A stretch of DNA of 64,000 nucleotides from an uncultured SAR86 cluster bacterium (GCA_902591565.1 CACJBC010000003.1:1-64000), one strand, 5' to 3'. Shown: positions 35,565-45,736, counted from the stretch's first letter. The notes: generated by a model not told the origin, from the sequence alone. Numbers and translations: made by a program.

Positions 35565-36983
35565 ATGAAAGATAAATTACAGTTTTATATTAATGGTTCG
35601 TGGGTAGATTCAGAATCTACTGAAAAAATAGAAGTCATTAATCCTGCAAATGAAGAATTAATTGGTCATGTATCAGCTGGTACTAAAGGTGATATTGATA
35701 AAGCAGTAAATGCTGCATCTCAAGCTTTTTTAACTTTTCAACATACCTCTAAAGAAGAAAGAATTGAGTTGCTAAATAATATTATTACTGAGTATGAAAA
35801 TAGATATGATGATTTTGTGCAGACTATTACTGAGGAAATGGGTGCGCCCTTGTGGTTATCAGAAAAGGCTCAAGCCTCAACAGGAATTAAAAATATCCAC
35901 GAAACACTTGATGCTTTAAAAGACTATCAATTTGAGAAACCTGAAGGTGATTATATTTTGATTAAAGAGCCTATTGGAGTTATTGGGATGATTACTCCAT
36001 GGAATTGGCCGATGAATCAAATAACGACAAAAGTTTCAGCGGCGTTGGCAGCAGGTTGCACAATGGTGTTAAAGCCAAGTGAAATATCACCTTATTGTGC
36101 AATGCTTTTAGCAGAAGTATTTGATAAAGCAGGTGTCCCCGATGGTGTTTTTAATGTTGTAAATGGTTATGGTCCAACCGTAGGTGCTGCATTATCCGAG
36201 CATCCAGATGTAGCCATGATGTCATTTACTGGCTCAACAAGAGCTGGTATAGCAGTGGCACAAGCATCAGCTGTTTCTGTAAAACGTGTTCACCAAGAGC
36301 TAGGTGGAAAATCTTCAAATATCATCCTTGATGATGTTGCTGATATAGAAAAATCAGTTAAAGGTGGAGCTGGACATTGTTTTCTTAATTCAGGCCAATC
36401 ATGTAATGCACCGACAAAAATGTTAGTTTCAGCTAAAAATTATGATAAGGCTGTTGAGGTAGCTGTCCAGACTGCAAACTCTACCACTGTTGGTGATCCT
36501 CAGGGTGAATTTAGAATCGGACCCATTGCTAATAAAGCACAATATGAAAAGATTTTAAGAATGATTGAAATCGGTATTGAAGAGGGTGCTTCTTTGGTTG
36601 CTGGTGGTGTTGAAAAACCTGAAGGTTACGAAAAAGGTTATTACGTAAAACCAACGGTCTTTGCAGACGTAACAAATGATATGACGATAGCTAAGGAAGA
36701 AATATTTGGTCCTGTTTTATCAATCATTAAATATGATAGTGAAGATGAAGCAATTGAAATAGCAAATGATACTGAGTATGGTCTTGCAGGCTATGTTCAG
36801 GGCGAGCCAGAGCATGCAAAAGCAGTTGCGCGTAAAATCAGAGCTGGTCAAGTTATTATAAACGGTGGTGCAAGAGGTACAGGAGCACCTTTTGGCGGTT
36901 ATAAATCCTCAGGTAATGGAAGAGAACATGGTATTCATGGTCTTGAAGAATGTTTAGAAACTAAAGCTGTAATTGCTCCGTAA
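35565..36983 (+). CDS. NAD(P)-dependent aldehyde dehydrogenase
   Basis: 472-residue ALDH. The cofactor region GVIGMITPWNWPMNQ, MSFTGSTRAG, the catalytic base in HQELGGKSSN, and nucleophile C280 in NSGQSCNAPTK are all in place, as is the C-terminal FGGYKSSGNGREHG. The substrate is not revealed; related marine enzymes oxidise aliphatic or aromatic aldehydes. It has a good ribosome site (AGGAATAAGAA before ATG). The stop is separated by one base from the end of the convergent class II aldolase gene. Confidence 0.88.
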   Translation: MKDKLQFYINGSWVDSESTEKIEVINPANEELIGHVSAGTKGDIDKAVNAASQAFLTFQHTSKEERIELLNNIITEYENRYDDFVQTITEEMGAPLWLSEKAQASTGIKNIHETLDALKDYQFEKPEGDYILIKEPIGVIGMITPWNWPMNQITTKVSAALAAGCTMVLKPSEISPYCAMLLAEVFDKAGVPDGVFNVVNGYGPTVGAALSEHPDVAMMSFTGSTRAGIAVAQASAVSVKRVHQELGGKSSNIILDDVADIEKSVKGGAGHCFLNSGQSCNAPTKMLVSAKNYDKAVEVAVQTANSTTVGDPQGEFRIGPIANKAQYEKILRMIEIGIEEGASLVAGGVEKPEGYEKGYYVKPTVFADVTNDMTIAKEEIFGPVLSIIKYDSEDEAIEIANDTEYGLAGYVQGEPEHAKAVARKIRAGQVIINGGARGTGAPFGGYKSSGNGREHGIHGLEECLETKAVIAP

Positions 36984-36984
36984 T

Positions 36985-37794
36985 CTAGTCTAATAAATCA
37001 GGCTGCATTTTAACTATCTTATCAAATGCAGGCTGATAACTTGCCCAAGCAGCTATATCATTTGCAATAAACTCTCTAGTTTTGATTGCTGTTTCATGAG
37101 GAACTGAAATTGGTTTACCTGCTGATTCAGCCATTAACTGCGCCTGACAACATCTTTCCATGGACATATAAAACCATAGCGCAATATCAACAGACGGACC
37201 TGTAGTCAAAATACCATGGTTTTGTAATATAGCTACTTTTTTGTTGCCTAAGGCTTTTGCTATTTCATCTCCTTCATCTACCTCTTCAACAACACCTGAA
37301 AAATCTTTGTAGATAGCTTGATTTTCATAAAATGCACACGCATCTTGAGAAATTGGATCAAGTAATTTGCCTAGAGTTGAAAAAGTTCTTCCATATATTG
37401 AGTGTGAGTGAGCAGCAGCATTAATATCAGGTCTTGCTTTATGCAGCCTTGAATGAATTGCAAATGCAGCAACATTTACATCCTTTTCGCCTTGAACTAC
37501 CTTTCCGTCATGATTAACCAGAATAAGATCTGAAACAGATATTTGAGAAAAATGAACTCCAAGAGGATTAACCCAAAAGTGATCTTTAAATTCAGGATCT
37601 CTATAAGTTATATGTCCTGCAACACCTTCATTGAATCCAAAATAGTCAAACAACCTAAACCCAGCTGCTAATTTTTCTAATTGATTTCGTCTTTCTTCTG
37701 CTGGACTTGCAAACTCTTGAAAAACTAATCCTTTCTCTTTAATAGGGAGTCTTCCATCTGTAATATCTATTTTTAAAGGTGTAACATTTGACAT
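36985..37794 (-). CDS. Class II aldolase/adducin family protein
   Basis: 269 residues from the ATG at 37794, supported by GGAG 10 bases upstream on the minus strand; a longer start at 37839 lacks this. The zinc-binding pattern HSRLH…AAHSHSIYG plus QNHGILTTG is typical of the aldolase II fold (fuculose-phosphate aldolase, adducin). The enzymatic role is unknown; many such proteins in Proteobacteria are annotated without a substrate. It is divergent from fumC across a 59-base gap. Confidence 0.78.
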   Translation of the reverse strand: MSNVTPLKIDITDGRLPIKEKGLVFQEFASPAEERRNQLEKLAAGFRLFDYFGFNEGVAGHITYRDPEFKDHFWVNPLGVHFSQISVSDLILVNHDGKVVQGEKDVNVAAFAIHSRLHKARPDINAAAHSHSIYGRTFSTLGKLLDPISQDACAFYENQAIYKDFSGVVEEVDEGDEIAKALGNKKVAILQNHGILTTGPSVDIALWFYMSMERCCQAQLMAESAGKPISVPHETAIKTREFIANDIAAWASYQPAFDKIVKMQPDLLD

Positions 37795-37820
37795 ACTTAT
37801 TATTCTCCTAAGCTCAATAA

Positions 37821-37829
37821 TGTTAAAAT
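37821..37829 (+). promoter_or_regulatory. Candidate extended -10 promoter for fumC
   Basis: TGTTAAAAT fits the extended -10 form (TG-N-TAAAAT). The start would be near 37836, about 18 bases before the fumC ATG. The opposite gene's ribosome site and start occupy the rest of this 59-base divergent gap. Confidence 0.35.
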
Positions 37830-37853
37830 AGCTTACCAAATAAATAATTAAAT

Positions 37854-39245
37854 ATGAAATATAGAATTGAAAAAGATAGCTTAGGTGATGTTAAGGTACC
37901 AGCGAAAGCATTATGGGGGGCTCAAACACAAAGGGCATTAGATAATTTCACTATAAGTGGTATTAAATTTGCCTTTCCTTTTGGAAGATCATTTATTGAA
38001 GCTTTGGGTATGATTAAATTCTCAGCTGCAGCTGCTAATAATAAGTTAAAACTATTGCCAGCCAACAAAGCAGCAGCTATAAAATCAGCATCAAAAGATG
38101 TGCTTAATGGATTGCATGACGACTCATTCCCTCTTGATGTTTTTCAAACTGGATCAGGAACAAGCACGAACATGAATGCGAATGAGGTTATTGCCAATTT
38201 AGCCTCAAAAAAATCAAAATTAAAAATTAATGCAAACGACGATGTAAATATGAGTCAAAGCTCTAATGATGTTATTCCAACAGCTATTTGTGTTAGCGCT
38301 TTAATTGACATGAACAGATTACTTTTGCCAAATCTTGATAAATTAATAAATTCAATTGATTTAAAAATGAAACAAGTTAAAGGTAATGTTAAAACAGGTA
38401 GAACTCATTTAATGGATGCTATGCCAATAGATTTCTCACAAGAGTTATCTGGATGGAAGGCGCAATTAGAAGCAAATAAGAAAGCTATTGTTCAAGCAAC
38501 AAACAGGATGAATGAACTTTCTCAAGGTGGAACAGCAATTGGCACCGGAATAAATGCACATAAAGATTTTTCAAAACATTTTTGTTCTGAATTAAATAAG
38601 CTTTCTAAATTTAAAACCAAACCTGCTAAGAATTTTTATCAAGGATTAAGTTCTGTTGATAATGCAGTTGAGCTTTCTTCAGCTTTAAAAAATTTAAGCA
38701 TCATTTTAATGAAAATATCTAATGATCTTAGATGGATGAATAGTGGACCATTGACTGGTTTAGGTGAGATAGAGCTTCAGGCTTTACAGCCTGGAAGCAG
38801 TATTATGCCCGGAAAGGTCAACCCAGTAATTCCAGAAGCAGTGGCAATGGCTTGCGCTGATGTAATTGGAAATGATGTAACTGTTACTCTTGCTGGTCAA
38901 AGCGGTAACTTTCAACTAAATGTGATGTTGCCTGTTGTTGCTTATAACCTTTTAAAAAGCATCAACTTGCTTGGTAACGCAATGCCACTTCTTGCAAATA
39001 AAGCCATCAAAACATTCAAAGTAAATTCAAAAAATATCAACCAATCTTTATCAAAAAATCCGATTCTTGTTACGGCATTAAATAGGGTAATTGGCTATAG
39101 CAAGGCCGCTGCTATTGCAAAGAAAGCATACAAAGAGAATAAATCAATTATCGACGTTGCTCATGAAGAAACAGGCATAAATAAGTCCGAATTAACAAAA
39201 CTTCTAGATCCATCAAAGCTAACAAAAGGTGGGATTAGTGAATGA
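37854..39245 (+). CDS. fumC: Class II fumarate hydratase
   Basis: 463-residue iron-independent fumarase of the TCA cycle. The superfamily signature GSSIMPGKVNPVIPE, SQSSNDVIPTA, QTGSGTSTNMNANEV and the TGRTHLMDAMPIDFSQELSGW block are present. KVNPV and the GTGINAHKDF region favour fumarase over aspartase, and the size agrees. The end overlaps the phhB start, a linkage that may be due to compaction only. Confidence 0.9.
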   Translation: MKYRIEKDSLGDVKVPAKALWGAQTQRALDNFTISGIKFAFPFGRSFIEALGMIKFSAAAANNKLKLLPANKAAAIKSASKDVLNGLHDDSFPLDVFQTGSGTSTNMNANEVIANLASKKSKLKINANDDVNMSQSSNDVIPTAICVSALIDMNRLLLPNLDKLINSIDLKMKQVKGNVKTGRTHLMDAMPIDFSQELSGWKAQLEANKKAIVQATNRMNELSQGGTAIGTGINAHKDFSKHFCSELNKLSKFKTKPAKNFYQGLSSVDNAVELSSALKNLSIILMKISNDLRWMNSGPLTGLGEIELQALQPGSSIMPGKVNPVIPEAVAMACADVIGNDVTVTLAGQSGNFQLNVMLPVVAYNLLKSINLLGNAMPLLANKAIKTFKVNSKNINQSLSKNPILVTALNRVIGYSKAAAIAKKAYKENKSIIDVAHEETGINKSELTKLLDPSKLTKGGISE

Positions 39246-39576
39246 TTTAGCTGCAAGTTCCTGCGAGGCTTGTAGAATTGATGCTCCAATGGTTTCAGAT
39301 GATGAAGCTTCTGTACTCATAAAGGAAATAGAGGGCTGGCACCTAATTAATGATGGGGTGAAGAAGCTAAAAAAAGAATTTAATTTTTCTAGTTATAGTG
39401 ATTCAAAAGATTTTACAAATAAAGTTGCTGATATGGCTGATCAAGAAGATCACCATCCACAAATTATTCTGGAGTGGGGCAAAGTTACAGTTATTTGGTG
39501 GTCTCATAAAATTAAGGGGTTGCATAAAAATGATTTTATTTGCGCTGCAAAGACAAACAATATAAGTAAAAATTAA
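39238..39576 (+). CDS. phhB: Pterin-4a-carbinolamine dehydratase
   Basis: About 112 residues. Recycles the pterin cofactor of phenylalanine hydroxylase and may regulate it. The signature DQEDHHPQIILEWGKVTVIWWSH is complete. The preferred start is GTG 39238, preceded by AGGTGG, since it puts eight residues before CEACRIDAP exactly as in Pseudomonas PhhB (…CEACRADAP); GTG 39229 is an alternative. The SCEAC motif upstream of the dehydratase fold is the gammaproteobacterial form. No phhA is visible in the window. Confidence 0.85.
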   Translation: MNDLAASSCEACRIDAPMVSDDEASVLIKEIEGWHLINDGVKKLKKEFNFSSYSDSKDFTNKVADMADQEDHHPQIILEWGKVTVIWWSHKIKGLHKNDFICAAKTNNISKN

Positions 39577-39577
39577 T

Positions 39578-39805
39578 ATGGAACAAAACGAAAAACCTTA
39601 TCAATCACTAGCTTGGTTAGCTACTGGAATTCTTATCATTGCTGCAGCATTAGCAAGCTTCGTTCCTGAGTTGGAATATCATCATTGGGCTTTTATATCT
39701 GCAAATACTTTATGGGTCTATGTGGGATGGCTTTGGAGAGAGCAATCTTTAGTCGTTCTAAATGGTGGATTGACGTTAATTTACATTTTAGGACTAATAT
39801 CCTAA
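39578..39805 (+). CDS. Small hydrophobic membrane protein, unknown
   Basis: 75 residues with two or three hydrophobic segments (about 13-30, 37-52, 57-74), containing HHWAFISANTLWVYVGWLWREQSL. It resembles small inner-membrane proteins with no known function. The 1-base gap after phhB suggests translational coupling. The stop codon overlaps the weak terminator candidate. Confidence 0.55.
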   Translation: MEQNEKPYQSLAWLATGILIIAAALASFVPELEYHHWAFISANTLWVYVGWLWREQSLVVLNGGLTLIYILGLIS

Positions 39806-39820
39806 GAATTATTTTTTTTT
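39788..39820 (+). terminator. Candidate rho-independent terminator before guaB
   Basis: TTAGGA (39788-39793) and TCCTAA (39800-39805) make a 6-bp stem with a 6-base loop; a run of nine T lies at 39812-39820 after six intervening bases. It covers the stop codon of the small membrane protein gene and would insulate guaB. The gap before the T-run makes it imperfect. Confidence 0.4.
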
Positions 39821-39831
39821 AAATTAAGTCT

Positions 39832-39840
39832 TGCTATAAT
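39832..39840 (+). promoter_or_regulatory. Extended -10 promoter of guaB, start predicted at the ATG
   Basis: TGCTATAAT is a perfect extended -10 element ending 5 bases before the guaB ATG (39846). With usual spacing of 6-8 bases, transcription would begin at or within one base of the A of ATG, so the mRNA would have no leader. No ribosome-binding site is visible. Confidence 0.6.
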
Positions 39841-39845
39841 CCGAC

Positions 39846-41309
39846 ATGGAAAAAGTAAAACAAAAAGCCCTAACGTTTGACGATGTTCTTCTTTTACCAA
39901 GGTACAGCGACTTTGTACCTAGCGAAGCATCAACTCAAACTAAACTCACAAAAAATATAAATATCAAAGTACCTTTGGTTTCAGCTGCTATGGATACTGT
40001 GACTGAATCACGTATGGCTATTGCTTTAGCTGAAGTTGGAGGAATTGGTATTATTCATAAAAATAACTCTATTGATGAACAGGTTTTAGAAGTTAAGACT
40101 GTAAAAAAATATGAAAGTGGTGTTGTAAGAAATCCATTAACAATTGAATCCAATAAGTCTATTGGCGAATTAATTCAACTAACCACAGAATTAAACATTT
40201 CTGGTATGCCTGTTGTAGATAATGGAAAGCTCAAAGGAATTGTTACTAGTAGAGACTTTAGATATGCAGATAATATGGATGCACAAGTATCATCAATTAT
40301 GACCCCGCATGATCAGTTAATAACTGTAGAGGAGGGAACATCTCAAGAAACAGTAAAAAAACTAATGCATGAAAATAGAATTGAAAAAGTTTTAGTTATT
40401 GATAAATCAGGAGCGTTAGGTGGATTGGTAACTATGAAAGATATAGAGAAGTCTGCAGAGCATCCAGATGCAACCAAAGATGATTCTGGGAGCTTAATGG
40501 TTGGAGCTGCTTTAGGAACTAGCCCAGATACCCTTGAAAGAGCGAAAGCTTTATATGAAGCTGGAGTTGACTTATTTGTCATTGATAGTGCTCATGGACA
40601 TTCAAAAAATGTTATTGAAACTATAAAAATTATAAAAAAAGAATTCCCTTATATTGATGTAATAGGTGGAAATGTTGCTACTCCTGAAGGAGCTTTAGAG
40701 CTTGTTAAAGCTGGAGCTGATGCGGTTAAAGTAGGAATGGGCCCAGGTTCTATTTGTACAACAAGAATTATTGCTGGTATTGGTGTTCCTCAAATATCAG
40801 CAATTTTAGATATAAAAAAAGCTCTTGCAAAAATGGATGTAGGCATTATTGCTGATGGAGGGATAAGATTCTCAGGTGACATAGCTAAAGCTATTGCAGC
40901 AGGCGCTGATTCTGTGATGCTTGGTGGTTTATTTGCAGGCACCGAAGAGGCGCCTGGTAAAGTCGAGCTCTTTCAAGGAAGAAGTTTTAAAACTTATCGA
41001 GGTATGGGATCTATTGGTGCTATGACTGAAAGGCAGGATGCAAACAGATACATGCAAGAAGAAACGGATGCAGAAAAATTAGTACCAGAAGGTATAGAAG
41101 GTAGAGTTCCCTATAAAGGACTAGTCATAAATGTAATTAATCAATTGATTGGCGGACTAAGGCAATCTATGGGTTACATAGGTTGTAAAACCATTGACGA
41201 GGTTCATGATAATAGTGAATTTGTTGAAATCACAAATGCTGGCATGACAGAAAGTCATGTTCATGATGTCATGATTACAAAGGAAGCACCTAACTATCAA
41301 AGAAGTTAA
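39846..41309 (+). CDS. guaB: Inosine-5'-monophosphate dehydrogenase
   Basis: 487 residues. NAD-dependent oxidation of IMP to XMP, the rate-limiting step of GMP synthesis. The catalytic C304 sits in [10 protein letters not shown]; the tandem CBS domains lie around residues 90-205; the flap shows GMGSIGAM and the C-terminal arginine/tyrosine elements. The length equals that of E. coli GuaB (488). The upstream layout predicts a leaderless message. guaA follows after 9 bases, giving the usual guaBA operon. Confidence 0.95.
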   Translation: MEKVKQKALTFDDVLLLPRYSDFVPSEASTQTKLTKNINIKVPLVSAAMDTVTESRMAIALAEVGGIGIIHKNNSIDEQVLEVKTVKKYESGVVRNPLTIESNKSIGELIQLTTELNISGMPVVDNGKLKGIVTSRDFRYADNMDAQVSSIMTPHDQLITVEEGTSQETVKKLMHENRIEKVLVIDKSGALGGLVTMKDIEKSAEHPDATKDDSGSLMVGAALGTSPDTLERAKALYEAGVDLFVIDSAHGHSKNVIETIKIIKKEFPYIDVIGGNVATPEGALELVKAGADAVKVGMGPGSICTTRIIAGIGVPQISAILDIKKALAKMDVGIIADGGIRFSGDIAKAIAAGADSVMLGGLFAGTEEAPGKVELFQGRSFKTYRGMGSIGAMTERQDANRYMQEETDAEKLVPEGIEGRVPYKGLVINVINQLIGGLRQSMGYIGCKTIDEVHDNSEFVEITNAGMTESHVHDVMITKEAPNYQRS

Positions 41310-41318
41310 TAATCAACA

Positions 41319-42887
41319 ATGACTGTTAATTTATCATCTTCAAACAAACAAATAGATACCATTTTGGTTCTAGATTTTGGTTCTCAATATACTCAATTAA
41401 TTGCGCGAAGGGTCCGAGAGAGCAATGTTTATTCAGAAATCCTTCCATGGGATATCGATGAAGAAAAAATTAAATTAATTAATCCAAAAGGTATTATTTT
41501 ATCTGGAGGCCCTGATTCAGTTACCAATAGTTATACCCCTAGAGTTCCGCAAATAGTCTTTGATCTAAATATACCTATTTTAGGTATATGTTACGGAATG
41601 CAGACTCTTGCTGAACAACTAGGAGGACAAGTTATATCTTCAGATCAAAAAGAATTTGGATATTCAGAACTTCAAGTTACTGCAGACTGTGTTTTATTTT
41701 CTGATTTAGGAACAACTCTTAATGTATGGATGAGTCATGGTGACCAAGTTCAAGACTTACCAGATAATTTTGAATTAGTTGCAGCTACTTCAACTGCACC
41801 AATTGCTGCAATGCAACATATAACCAAATCAATCTATGCTCTTCAATTTCACCCTGAAGTAACCCATACAGAGGACGGAAAAACTGTTTTAGATAATTTT
41901 ATTTTTAAAGTATGCAGTGCCAAAAAAGATTGGAAGATGGATGATTTGATTGGACAAAGAGTTACAGAAATCAAAGAGCAGGTTCAAAATAACAAGGTGT
42001 TGCTTGGTCTTTCTGGTGGAGTAGATTCTTCAGTTACTGCAGCTCTTTTAAATAAAGCAATTGGTAATAAATTAGTATGTGTTTTTGTTGATAACGGTCT
42101 TCTTAGGAAAGGCGAAGCAGAAGAAGTCATGAATACTTTTAAAGAAAATATGAACTTGAATGTGATTAAATCTGATAGTGAGGAAGTATTTTTAAGGCAT
42201 TTAAAGGGTGTTGAGGACCCCGAACAAAAACGAAAAATTATAGGCAGAACTTTTATTGATATTTTTGATGCTGAGGCTACGAAATTAAAAGACGTACATT
42301 TTTTAGCACAAGGCACAATTTATCCAGATGTTATTGAATCTTCTGGCTCAGAATCTAAGGAAGCTAGAGTAATAAAATCACATCATAATGTTGGTGGTCT
42401 CCCTGAGGAAATGAAAATGGACCTTGTTGAGCCGTTAAGAGATCTTTTTAAAGATGAAGTTAGAAGAATGGGTGTTGAGCTTGGCCTTTCTCCTGAAATG
42501 CTCAATAGGCATCCATTCCCTGGCCCTGGTCTAGGAGTAAGAATCCTTGGAGATATTACTAAAGAAAAGACCAGTGTTTTAAAAGAAGCAGATCATATTT
42601 TTATAGAAGAATTAATTAAAGCTGATCTCTACAAAACAGTAAGCCAAGCTTTTGCAGTTTATCTACCAATCAAATCAGTCGGCGTTGTTGGGGATGAAAG
42701 AAGATATGCTGAAGTCATTGGTCTAAGAGCAGTAGAGACTGTTGATTTTATGACAGCAAGATGGGCACATTTACCATATGAGTTTTTAGAGCATGTTTCC
42801 AACCGAATAGTAAATGAGATAGAAGAAGTTAGTAGAGTGGTTTATGACATATCAAGCAAACCACCAGCAACCATTGAGTGGGAGTAG
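41319..42887 (+). CDS. guaA: GMP synthase (glutamine-hydrolysing)
   Basis: 522 residues. Aminates XMP to GMP. The class I glutaminase domain has the nucleophile C91 in [15 protein letters not shown] and the [11 protein letters not shown] histidine/glutamate; the synthetase domain has [11 protein letters not shown], then [10 protein letters not shown] and the C-terminal dimerisation domain ([14 protein letters not shown] … PATIEWE). All expected elements are present. It is the second gene of guaBA. Confidence 0.95.
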   Translation: MTVNLSSSNKQIDTILVLDFGSQYTQLIARRVRESNVYSEILPWDIDEEKIKLINPKGIILSGGPDSVTNSYTPRVPQIVFDLNIPILGICYGMQTLAEQLGGQVISSDQKEFGYSELQVTADCVLFSDLGTTLNVWMSHGDQVQDLPDNFELVAATSTAPIAAMQHITKSIYALQFHPEVTHTEDGKTVLDNFIFKVCSAKKDWKMDDLIGQRVTEIKEQVQNNKVLLGLSGGVDSSVTAALLNKAIGNKLVCVFVDNGLLRKGEAEEVMNTFKENMNLNVIKSDSEEVFLRHLKGVEDPEQKRKIIGRTFIDIFDAEATKLKDVHFLAQGTIYPDVIESSGSESKEARVIKSHHNVGGLPEEMKMDLVEPLRDLFKDEVRRMGVELGLSPEMLNRHPFPGPGLGVRILGDITKEKTSVLKEADHIFIEELIKADLYKTVSQAFAVYLPIKSVGVVGDERRYAEVIGLRAVETVDFMTARWAHLPYEFLEHVSNRIVNEIEEVSRVVYDISSKPPATIEWE

Positions 42888-42990
42888 TTTATAAATTCAG
42901 ATATAATTCACAAGTGTCACATGCTAAAAAATTTTATTTACATATAGATTTTTGAAACCTTTCACACTTTATTTGGAGTAATTTAATAAA

Positions 42991-44346
42991 ATGGATTTAG
43001 AACAACGTGTATTAAAGGTATTTTCAGATCTATTTCCTATTAATAGAAGCTTAACCGGTAAAGGAGTTGAAGAAACTTTTAATTATCTTATTGAAAAATT
43101 TCTTCCAAATTCAAAGATTAATTCTATTCCTTCCGGAACCAAGGCTTATGATTGGATTGTCCCTGAAGAGTGGAATATTAAAGATGCTTATGTTTTAAAT
43201 GGGTTGGGTGAAAAAATAATTGATTTTAAGGAATCAAATCTTCATGTAATGTCATATTCAAAATCTATTAATAAGACAATTGATGCTAAAGAGTTGCTTC
43301 AACATCTTCACACCCTCCCAAATTATCCTGACCGTATCCCCTATAGAACAACTTATTACAATAAAAATTGGGGCTTTTGTTGTAAGCATGAGCTTTTAGA
43401 AAGTGATAAATTTATTCCACCATTTAAAGTTTTTATAGATTCTGAACATAACTCTAATGGAAGTCTAAAATGGTTAGAATGTGTTAAAAAAGGCAGTACA
43501 AAAAAAGAAATTATAATCTCAACGTATTGCTGTCATCCGAGTCTTGCAAATGATAATCTAAGCGGAATCGTCTTGTCAGTATTTCTCTATGAATATTTAA
43601 GTTCATTAGATACAAAATTTACATATAGACTTGTAATTGCTCCCGAAACAATAGGAGCAATTTCATTTCTCTCTAAGGCAAAAACTAAAAATATTATTGG
43701 CGGGATGGTCTTATCATGTGTTGCAGGACCGGATAAAATATCATTAAAAGAGGGTTTTAATGTCAATCATTTTATGAATAAAAGCGCTCATATGGCCATA
43801 AAACAACATCTTAATTCAGATTATATTGTTTATCCTTTTGCTCCAGATGGCAGTGATGAGCGACAATATTCTTCTCCAGGATTTAAAATAGTTACGCCTT
43901 CAATTCATAAATCAAAGTATTATGAATATGACGAATATCATACATCAGCTGATAATTTGGATTATGTTAATCCTGCTTTTCTTATTGAAACATTGGAATT
44001 GCATAAAACATGGATAAGTTTGTTAGAGACTTTTTGTTATCCAAAAAGAAAAAATATGTTCTGTGAGTTTCAGCTTGGAAGACGTGATTTATATCCACAA
44101 GTAGGTGGAACTTTAAATCAATCTGCACACCTAGATAGTGATAAAGGAAACGAATATAGAAATTTTGGCTTTAATAAAAATATTGACATTACAGGAAAAC
44201 ATTTAAATGCATTCAATTGGTTAATGCATTTAGCAGATGGCTCTAACTCGAATTTTGATATAGCCGAAAAAAGTGGAATTGAAATTGTTATAATTAATCA
44301 ATCTATTGAAGCCATGTTTCAGAGAGACCTATTAGAGTTATTATGA
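42991..44346 (+). CDS. DUF4910/M28-like zinc hydrolase associated with polysaccharide loci
   Basis: 451 residues. The core resembles M28 aminopeptidases: H182 in TYCCHPS, D188 in ANDNLSG, E219 in IAPETIGAI, D289 in GSDERQ and H317 in EYHTSADN are placed as metal ligands and base. Flanking parts differ from true aminopeptidases, and there is no signal peptide. DUF4910-like proteins are frequent in O-antigen clusters, where removal of an acyl or amino-acid group from a sugar amine is conceivable. Coupling to a formyltransferase (4-base overlap) supports a sugar-modification role. GGAG at 42975-42978 is 12 bases from the ATG. Confidence 0.6.
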   Translation: MDLEQRVLKVFSDLFPINRSLTGKGVEETFNYLIEKFLPNSKINSIPSGTKAYDWIVPEEWNIKDAYVLNGLGEKIIDFKESNLHVMSYSKSINKTIDAKELLQHLHTLPNYPDRIPYRTTYYNKNWGFCCKHELLESDKFIPPFKVFIDSEHNSNGSLKWLECVKKGSTKKEIIISTYCCHPSLANDNLSGIVLSVFLYEYLSSLDTKFTYRLVIAPETIGAISFLSKAKTKNIIGGMVLSCVAGPDKISLKEGFNVNHFMNKSAHMAIKQHLNSDYIVYPFAPDGSDERQYSSPGFKIVTPSIHKSKYYEYDEYHTSADNLDYVNPAFLIETLELHKTWISLLETFCYPKRKNMFCEFQLGRRDLYPQVGGTLNQSAHLDSDKGNEYRNFGFNKNIDITGKHLNAFNWLMHLADGSNSNFDIAEKSGIEIVIINQSIEAMFQRDLLELL

Positions 44347-45149
44347 AGCTTATCTTATTTTCTGGTGATCATCCTAGACATCTATTTGTTAATAAAGAAA
44401 TTCTTGGATATTTTGATGAAGTCTTAATAATAATTATGAACAGAGAGGAAACAATTCCAAGCCCTCCAAGTGGCATTAGTAAGCATGATATACATTTATT
44501 CAAGAAGCATTTTAAAAATAGATATCTAATAGAATCAGCAAATTATGGTCACTTAAATGCTAAAGATGTATTCCAACATCATGAGACAATTTATGTAAAT
44601 CGCGATACTCTTAATTCTGAAAAGATTGCGTCAAGAGTAAGAGAGTTTAATGCAGATTTTTGTTTTATTTTTGGTGTTGGCTTGATACTCGATCCAGTAA
44701 TTGGAGAGCTACCTAATGATAAAATAAATCTTCATTTAGGGTTATCACCATGGTACAAAGGTGCAGCAACACTTTTTTGGCCATTTTATCATCTGGAGCC
44801 TCAATTTTGTGGTTCCACCTTTCATCAAATATCAAAACAAGCAGATGCTGGTGAAATAATTCATCAATGTGTTCCAGAGCTATTTAAAGGGGATACTATT
44901 CATGATGTTGGTGCTCGCGCCGTTATAAAAGCAAAAGAAGATCTGTGTGATATCGTATCATTTTGGAAAAAAAATAGAGAATTTAAAGGAATGATACAAA
45001 CTACTTCAGGTCGTAATTGGCGTGGTATAGATTTTCACCCATCACAACTTCGCGTTATATATGATTTATTTGATGATAAGATTGTTGATAATTATTTATT
45101 AGGTAAGTTAAATAAACGAACACCAAAACTATTCTCATGTATCAAATAG
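44343..45149 (+). CDS. Second formyltransferase-family protein, paired with the M28-like hydrolase
   Basis: 268 residues of the formyl_trans_N fold. The triad is N129 and H131 in INLHLGLSPWYKG and D168 in KQADAGEI. The first 100 residues differ from Fmt and from the formyltransferase at 17.0 kb. There is no Fmt C-terminal domain. It starts within the last codons of the hydrolase gene (ATGA overlap), implying that the two act on the same substrate: unmasking an amine, then formylating it. The pair sits alone between guaA and apt, far from the main polysaccharide island. Confidence 0.65.
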   Translation: MKLILFSGDHPRHLFVNKEILGYFDEVLIIIMNREETIPSPPSGISKHDIHLFKKHFKNRYLIESANYGHLNAKDVFQHHETIYVNRDTLNSEKIASRVREFNADFCFIFGVGLILDPVIGELPNDKINLHLGLSPWYKGAATLFWPFYHLEPQFCGSTFHQISKQADAGEIIHQCVPELFKGDTIHDVGARAVIKAKEDLCDIVSFWKKNREFKGMIQTTSGRNWRGIDFHPSQLRVIYDLFDDKIVDNYLLGKLNKRTPKLFSCIK

Positions 45150-45193
45150 GAATCTTTATAATATTAAAATAACTATAAAAATTAAATGAAAGC

Positions 45194-45736
45194 ATGAGTG
45201 ATACTTTAGATTTAAAAAAATATATAAGAAATGTTGATGATTTTCCTATACCAGGAATTAAGTTTAGAGATATAACTAGTTTGATTGAAAGCCCAAAACC
45301 ATTCAGAAAAACCTGTAAAGAGCTTACAAGAATTTCTCGAGATTTTTCAGCAGATTTAGTTGTAAGCATTGAAAGTCGAGGTTTTATCTTTGCTGGATCA
45401 GTTGCTTCAGACTTACTACTGCCTTTCATCCTAGCTCGCAAGCCTGGCAAACTCCCAAATGAGACTTATATTAAAAATTTTGATCTAGAATATGGCAGTA
45501 CATCAATCGAGATTCAAAAGAATACAAATATTAAAAATGGGCAACGCGTTGTTATTATTGATGACTTGGTTGCTACAGGAGGAACAGCTATTGCCTGTGC
45601 AGAACTATTAACTGAAAACTTTAATGTTAAAAAATCAGATATCTTAATTTTATGTATTATCGACTTACCTGATTTAGGCGGAAGTAAATTAATAGTCGAT
45701 AAAGGTTATAGTATTGAAACTCTTGTTTCGTATTAA
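45194..45736 (+). CDS. apt: Adenine phosphoribosyltransferase
   Basis: 180 residues. Salvages adenine with PRPP to AMP. The family marks are DFPIPGIKFRDIT at the start, ESRGFIFAG, RKPGKLP and the PRPP-binding VVIIDDLVATGGTA. The size is typical. It ends 11 bases from the convergent purine permease, which may import its substrate. Confidence 0.9.
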   Translation: MSDTLDLKKYIRNVDDFPIPGIKFRDITSLIESPKPFRKTCKELTRISRDFSADLVVSIESRGFIFAGSVASDLLLPFILARKPGKLPNETYIKNFDLEYGSTSIEIQKNTNIKNGQRVVIIDDLVATGGTAIACAELLTENFNVKKSDILILCIIDLPDLGGSKLIVDKGYSIETLVSY

